Below, in pieces: positions 36,601 to 42,700 of a stretch of DNA of 64,000 bases. The stretch is from Corythucha ciliata. Its lineage: Eukaryota > Arthropoda > Insecta > Hemiptera > Tingidae. The translations under genes and the position numbers were made by a program. The notes beneath the pieces are model-generated. The model worked only from the letters and a program-made list of their open reading frames with translations. It had not been told where the DNA came from and made no database searches. Location of the stretch: contig CM075943.1 of the NCBI GenBank assembly GCA_038030265.1, positions 40,300,001-40,364,000 of the forward strand. The letters run 5' to 3'. Positions within the stretch are counted from its first letter, which is position 1; the number at the start of each line of letters is the position of its first letter.

Positions 36601-39600
36601 AAAGAAAAGTAGGGTGCAGGGAAGAAAAAAAAATCGACTGCAGTGATCGGTTTTTTATGCCTATTTCGACAAAATTAGGGTAAGAACTGCCATCGAGTAG
36701 CTCAATTTAGTTGGAATCGGAGGATTTTAATTCACCTTTTTCGTTGAAAAAACAAAATTAAATCTAATTTACTCTAACTGTTGAAGTAGCTATAATTTTA
36801 TAACAAGATAATGAAACACAAGCTTCTTAACGCTATCCCTGTCTTAGTTTAATTAATTGATCATTTTCGTGGAAGTTCAAACTTTCAAAAGGTGACAATG
36901 ATTCTTAAGGCAATCCCAAATTCACCATCTTCCCCGCTATTCTCACCCTAACCAAATTCAGCGATTAACTCGAATAGGTAAACCGATCCTCCCGTCACAC
37001 ATACCATTACACTTCCTAACCACATAATTCAGAGACGCTTGAACCTCAAAACCCAATAATATCCACAATGTTTGACTTTAGGAGTTTGGGTAAAGTGATT
37101 AATTTGAAGTGGTTACGTTTTGAGTATTAAGATAGGAAGGTGCGGTGTAAGGTATACGGCTTGCCTTCTCACCCCCTCCCTCTTCCAACATTATTGCGCT
37201 ACCGATTATCCCGCACGCCCGCCGTTCTCTCAATGGTAATTAATTCGTGATTGGGAAGGGTGAAATTATTTTAGGGAAATCACGCTCAACCATTAACTTG
37301 AAGACGGTCTTATTACATCCAACCTAGTGTGGTCCCACGCGTTACGACTTAATGCAGCCACTTTTGAAATCATTAAAATAGTGTTTACTGCAACATTTAT
37401 TGCTGACTGTGAGTTACAACCGATTTATACACAGTATTATGAAGCTTGAGAACTATAATATGTTTACATATTTATTATACGTCTGTTCGCGAAAAAAAAG
37501 TGTAGGGTAGTGTAGTGTAGTGTAGGGCAGGTTGGGGCAGCTGGTGTAGGCGAGGGCAGTGAGGATTTTTTTGTTACGCGAACGCTTTCAGAGCAGCCAG
37601 TGTAAATTCATAACAGTCGTAATATTTTATCTCTCCTGTGCATGTTAGATAAGAATTATCAATTTATAACAAAAAATTGGAGTAACTTCGGGCAGTCCAG
37701 AGTAGCTCTGAACTCATCGCGAACGCCCTACACTCGCTACACTAACTACACTCGTCTGCTCGCGAACGATTTTCGGGCGCCCTAGTGTACCCTCGGGCAA
37801 CCTAGTGTAGCTTCGCGAACAGACCTTATATTGAACTCCAAAATTAAATTGATCGATCCAGAGGAATTGCTATATGAACCAGGACATCTGTATTATGTTG
37901 TTATATAGGCTTATGGCACAATGGCTCTGCCGGTGTAGACCAATGATTCCCTGACCACTGGCTGGATCATACAGGAACACACCTGGATGTTTTGAAGAAG
38001 AGCTCAAAAGCGCACTGGGGGAGAAACCCAGTGGTGGCGGTACCTAAACGACATTGGGAGAGCAAAATTCTGAACCGAAGTTCAGCTTAGTGCACAGCCG
38101 TCCTTGCTCCACAGACCATACATTTTGAGTCAATTTATTTATTTTACACATAACCGTGCCAGCCCACAAAAGCATAGAAAGTATGAGGCGTATAACCAGC
38201 CGTGGAAACAGTGAGGGACACCCCTCTCAGGACCAAAAATCAAGTTGGGTGGTTCATACAACTTGGAGCTTGAAATTCCGTCTCGATTTCAAAATCCGGT
38301 TTGAGAACAAGGTGACATTTTTTTCAATGTGCTTTGATTCGAGCCTGCCATGTTTATGAGTCCCTCAGACAGTGCATGATTGACAAAATATGTAGCCAAT
38401 CACGGCCAAAACGCAACTGAGGGGGCGTTTGAGGGGCTAAAACAGAGGAAAATGCCTGTTCACGGATCAAATTGAGAAATAGCACTCATCCGCATCCATT
38501 TGAGGTTTCGCGATGCAACGTACATGATAAAATTAAGAAAATACTGTAATTCGCTGTTTACGGACACCCTTGACACAGCTACAAATGAGAAAAAGGGCTC
38601 GATCATTTCCTGGTAGAAATGGAGAGAAAGTCACTCATTTGCAGCTAAAATTGAGGAAAAATCTTAATTTATGGCTAAAATTGAGAAACCGCGCTAATTA
38701 TAGGCTAAAACAGAGAAAAAACCATAATATGAGGTTTCGCGATGCAAAGTCCAGGCCAAAGTTAAGAAAATGCGTTAAATTGCGGTTAATAAAAACCATT
38801 TCACGGCTAAAATTGAGAGATATGGATTGTTCTCGGTAGAATTGAGAAAAAACACTCATTTTAATGTTTCCACTTAAAACCTGAGGAAAAACGTCTATTC
38901 AAGTTTAAATTTAAAAAATTGCGCTCACTCATGGCGGCTAAAATTGAGAAATTGCGTTCTGCATCCAAGCCAGCTAAAATTTATTTTAAAAGCTCTCTTT
39001 TAAATTTCTAAAACGCACCAGTCCACGGTTTTACGATGCAAAGTCCTGCATGACAAAAACGAAAGAAAGGCGCTAATCTATGGTTTATGGTGACCATTTC
39101 ACGACTATTAATGAGAAAAAAGGTTCATTCATGGTGGGATTGAGAGAAAACACTATCTTGCGGCTCAAAGTGAGGAAATCCGCCAATTCGCGACTAAATT
39201 GTGAAATAGGGTAAATTGAGAAAAGTTGCTCGTTTGCGCGTGAAATGGAGGAAAAACGCACATCCGCGCACAAAGGAGGATCCACAAAGGTGTAGACGGA
39301 CCTGTTCGGCGCGGGAACAGTAAACCGTTAGTTTATCGTATATGTATAGAGCACATAGAGGTGAATAGCCAGTTTGGCGATTTTTGATGCTAAAATAATC
39401 CGTTTAGCCATTTTCAATATGCGAATCGTAAGTTGTGCCAATCAGTTTGCCAATTTTTTAGAGCTTGCCAGTTTTCCAATTTGAGCGTGAATGTCTAAAT
39501 GGTACAAATAATAGGTTTGGCATTATTTAAGGCGAGAATAGTTCGTCAAGCCATTTCTAGACTGCCCAGGGCTAGTTACCCCACTTTTAGGGTGCATTTT

Positions 39601-39668
39601 TTGATTTAAGACATTTTGAAGGCTTACATTGTCCGTTGCGACCTTTTTCAATCGTGAATAGCCAGTTT

Positions 39669-39725
<57 letters not shown>

Positions 39726-42700
39726 GCACGAACTGTCAGTTGAGCGATTTTTGAGGCGTGAATGACCAGTTTTACCATTTTGGCCATTTTTGGATCACCA
39801 AAAACACACACACACAGCTGTGTACAGCTTTGCCATTTTCAGCGCACAGTTCGTCAGTTTGAGCTTGAATCGTAAGTGTAGCCTCTGTAATGAATTATAG
39901 AGACATTTTTGCCATTTTCAGGGCGTTAATGGTCACTTTGACTATGACTATTTTAAGCTTACGGTCAGTTTAGAGCGCGAACGGTTAAAATCGGTTAATC
40001 CGGGTAGAACCGGTATAACGGTTTTAGTTTAGCAATTTTTAATGCACGAGTCACTAGTTTAGTCATTCTATAAATTCGAATTTGGCCTTTTTTGTATCGC
40101 TGATGGTCAGTTTTGGCAATTGATGAGGAAATATTGTTAGTTTGAGGATTTTCCAGACAGGAACCGTCAGTTTAGCCGATTCAAGGGTGGATAGAGCCAT
40201 TTTCAGGGCACAAATCATAAGTACGTTCATGGGCGTGCTTAGTCAGTTTGACTTATAGTATCAGGGGACGAATCATAGTTTTAATCAAGTTCAGTGTGCG
40301 AATAGTTGGAGGCATTTAAGACGGAGATCGTCAGTTGGCCATTCCCACGTACCAAGACCCTCTGATGCGCTTAGTGGGAGGACAATTTTTATCGCACAAG
40401 TTGATAGTGAGTTCCTGTAGGACTTTTCATTTAATTTCATTCCATTTTGGGACCCAAAACTGGGCATTGTACAAGTCGGAAAAAAACAACAATATTTCGG
40501 AGAAACGCCACATTCAGGCAAAAATCCAAGTTTAATGGGGGAAAATAAAGTGAGAAAACAATAAAAAAGAAAATCCAAGTGAAACCACAAATTTTAGTGG
40601 TAAATTTTTGCGAAATGCCGCGTTCATGACGGAATCACTTATTTTTCCTTGCCGCTCACCCAACCAGACCATTTAGGGAGCATTCGCTCGCCCGGAACCC
40701 CACTTCCAAAGACCCTGGAGAAACCTTCCATTCCTCCAGAGTAACCGAGCTTTGGGGGCACTTTTACTTGCCAATTAACGAGCAACACATTTTTGAAATT
40801 CTTAGCTGGTTAGTTTTTAGGCAATTGCTAGAAATTGATTGAATATTTTGCAAGTTACTTTGCAAGTACCGCATGTGTGCATCCGGGCTTCGTGTGGGCG
40901 TTCCCGGCGATGTGCGTTCAACAAACCGCGCACCGATCGAAACGCCGACGTAGTACGGGTGTGAAGTGCACAGTTAGATCTGGGTATGGCGCAGGAGCCC
41001 AAGAGAGGCTTAGGCGCCTGCCGGGTTCAAAGCCCGGCGCCCCCGACAAAAAAAAAATAAAAAATAAAAAAATGTGTGCATCCGGCTTAACAATATTAGG
41101 CTTTCTATTTGGAGGGACGGTGGATTAAGAGATCGGTATTATGGGAATCGCCTGGAACATTCTTACCGGGGGCCCCCGTGTGTGGGCGCAGGAGAAGCAA
41201 TTGATTTATTTGTTGTAATAGTTCGACTATACCCACGGCTCACCCTGTTTCAGAGAAATGAGGTTCTGCTTGCAGCCGATTCACGCTACGCCGATAATTT
41301 CAAACGAGTCCGAGATGAAATTTGGGAAGTGCGTGAGCCAGGGCGAAAGGAAAAAGGCGTTGCTCTTCGAAATGATTTCTTGACCCGACTCTATCCTGGT
41401 ACATCTATAAAACTAATCAGAAAGGAGAGAAAAAAAAGGGAAAACATGGTGGTGGTGTGGGAATGAGGTAAGAAATTGAATTTTCTCAATTTCAGCCGTA
41501 GAGGAAGAAGAAGAAATCGAGAAGATGGCGAAAGAAAGAGGAATAGAAATCGAAGGGGAAGACGAAACAAACTTTCGGCGTCCTTCCATGAAGGCAGGAG
41601 ATCCTGCCACTGAAATCACCGATAAAAAAGATGGGGAGAAGTAAAGACAAACTTTTGCTTCACTCTGATTTCCATTAAAAAAAAAAAATTGACCTTATTT
41701 CCAAAGAAAACCGACTGACGCCGCGGACTTCGTTCAAATTGAATTAGGCTCCCGAGTTATGGCCTCATTGTACGAGAAACACAGAAATCCCAAAGAGACA
41801 CCAGATTTTGTCCCTCGAGTGGTGCATTTGATGCCCGTACCAATAGTGAGTTTTATTGTCTACGATAATTTGATTTATAATCATTGTGAAACGTGTGTGA
41901 GCGGAAGAATGGGCAAACGGGATAATTTACATCGTACATTGGCAAGCAGAATGATCCTTCAACGTTTGACCTCTTCAATAATTTGTAAGCTTTCCCTTTT
42001 CTCGCAAGCCCTTAATTAAAGGGGTCCCTACACGCACAATAATTATTGCGCAATAAATTTGTGCAATATTTTGATGTTCACCCTACACGTTCATTATATT
42101 GCGCAATATTTGGGTTTTTACTTGATTTTTCTGATGTTTTCAAATAAAACATGGTTTGCACAATATATTGTGCAACCCATCAATACTACCCATACACGTT
42201 CAATTTTATTGTACAACCGCTATATTGCGCAATATTTATTGTACGTGTATCGGGCGCTTAAGTCACATTTGACGTCCCCTTTCCAGCAATTTATAATTAT
42301 CGAAGTATTAAAAGATAAAAGAAAATATTGCAACTTTTAGCATGAGCTCATTAACGTAATTTTAATTTATTATAATACGCTAAATAAAATTACAGGATTC
42401 TTCAAATAAATATGGAAGGTTAATTGAAGATGAGGAATTTGAAAAATTCACCTACGCGATAGAAGAAACGGAAGGAGAAGATGAAGAAGGTTTTTCAAAA
42501 AAAAAAAGTTTGGCCCCTAATATCGGCTTATTGAATTTTTATTTATCCGGATCAGGGTACAAAGCTCCACCTCCAAAAGACAAATTCAAGACAATTGATC
42601 CTATCTTGGAGGGGGCTCAACTCTCTTTGAAAGTAAATCTTACTTCCTACGCCACGCCATGTATATACCGAAGACTTACTGAAAGCTATGGTGGGGTTGG

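Larger units (their letters stand above)
20438..41253 (+). other. ADGB: Giant ADGB intron, 20.8 kb
   Basis: Joins exon 21 to exon 22 in phase 0. The flanking protein segments (...PLWKLIMVVDNQQ and RNEVLLAADSRYAD...) are adjacent in the family, so no exon need be missing. It makes up about half of the visible gene and contains most of the mobile elements of the window. Stretches without a named element (20440-22010, 25150-25900, 29450-29590, 35600-37470, 40345-40975) are AT-rich with small indels, homopolymers and no domain I can see. Confidence 0.8.

Noticed and set aside
39523..39811. Lysine-rich minus-strand frames
   Set aside because: Translation of the (T)53 run and R2 units.
40980..41052. 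Functional tRNA gene
   Set aside because: A- and B-boxes and T-arm are good, but the acceptor stem does not pair and an A-rich tail follows.
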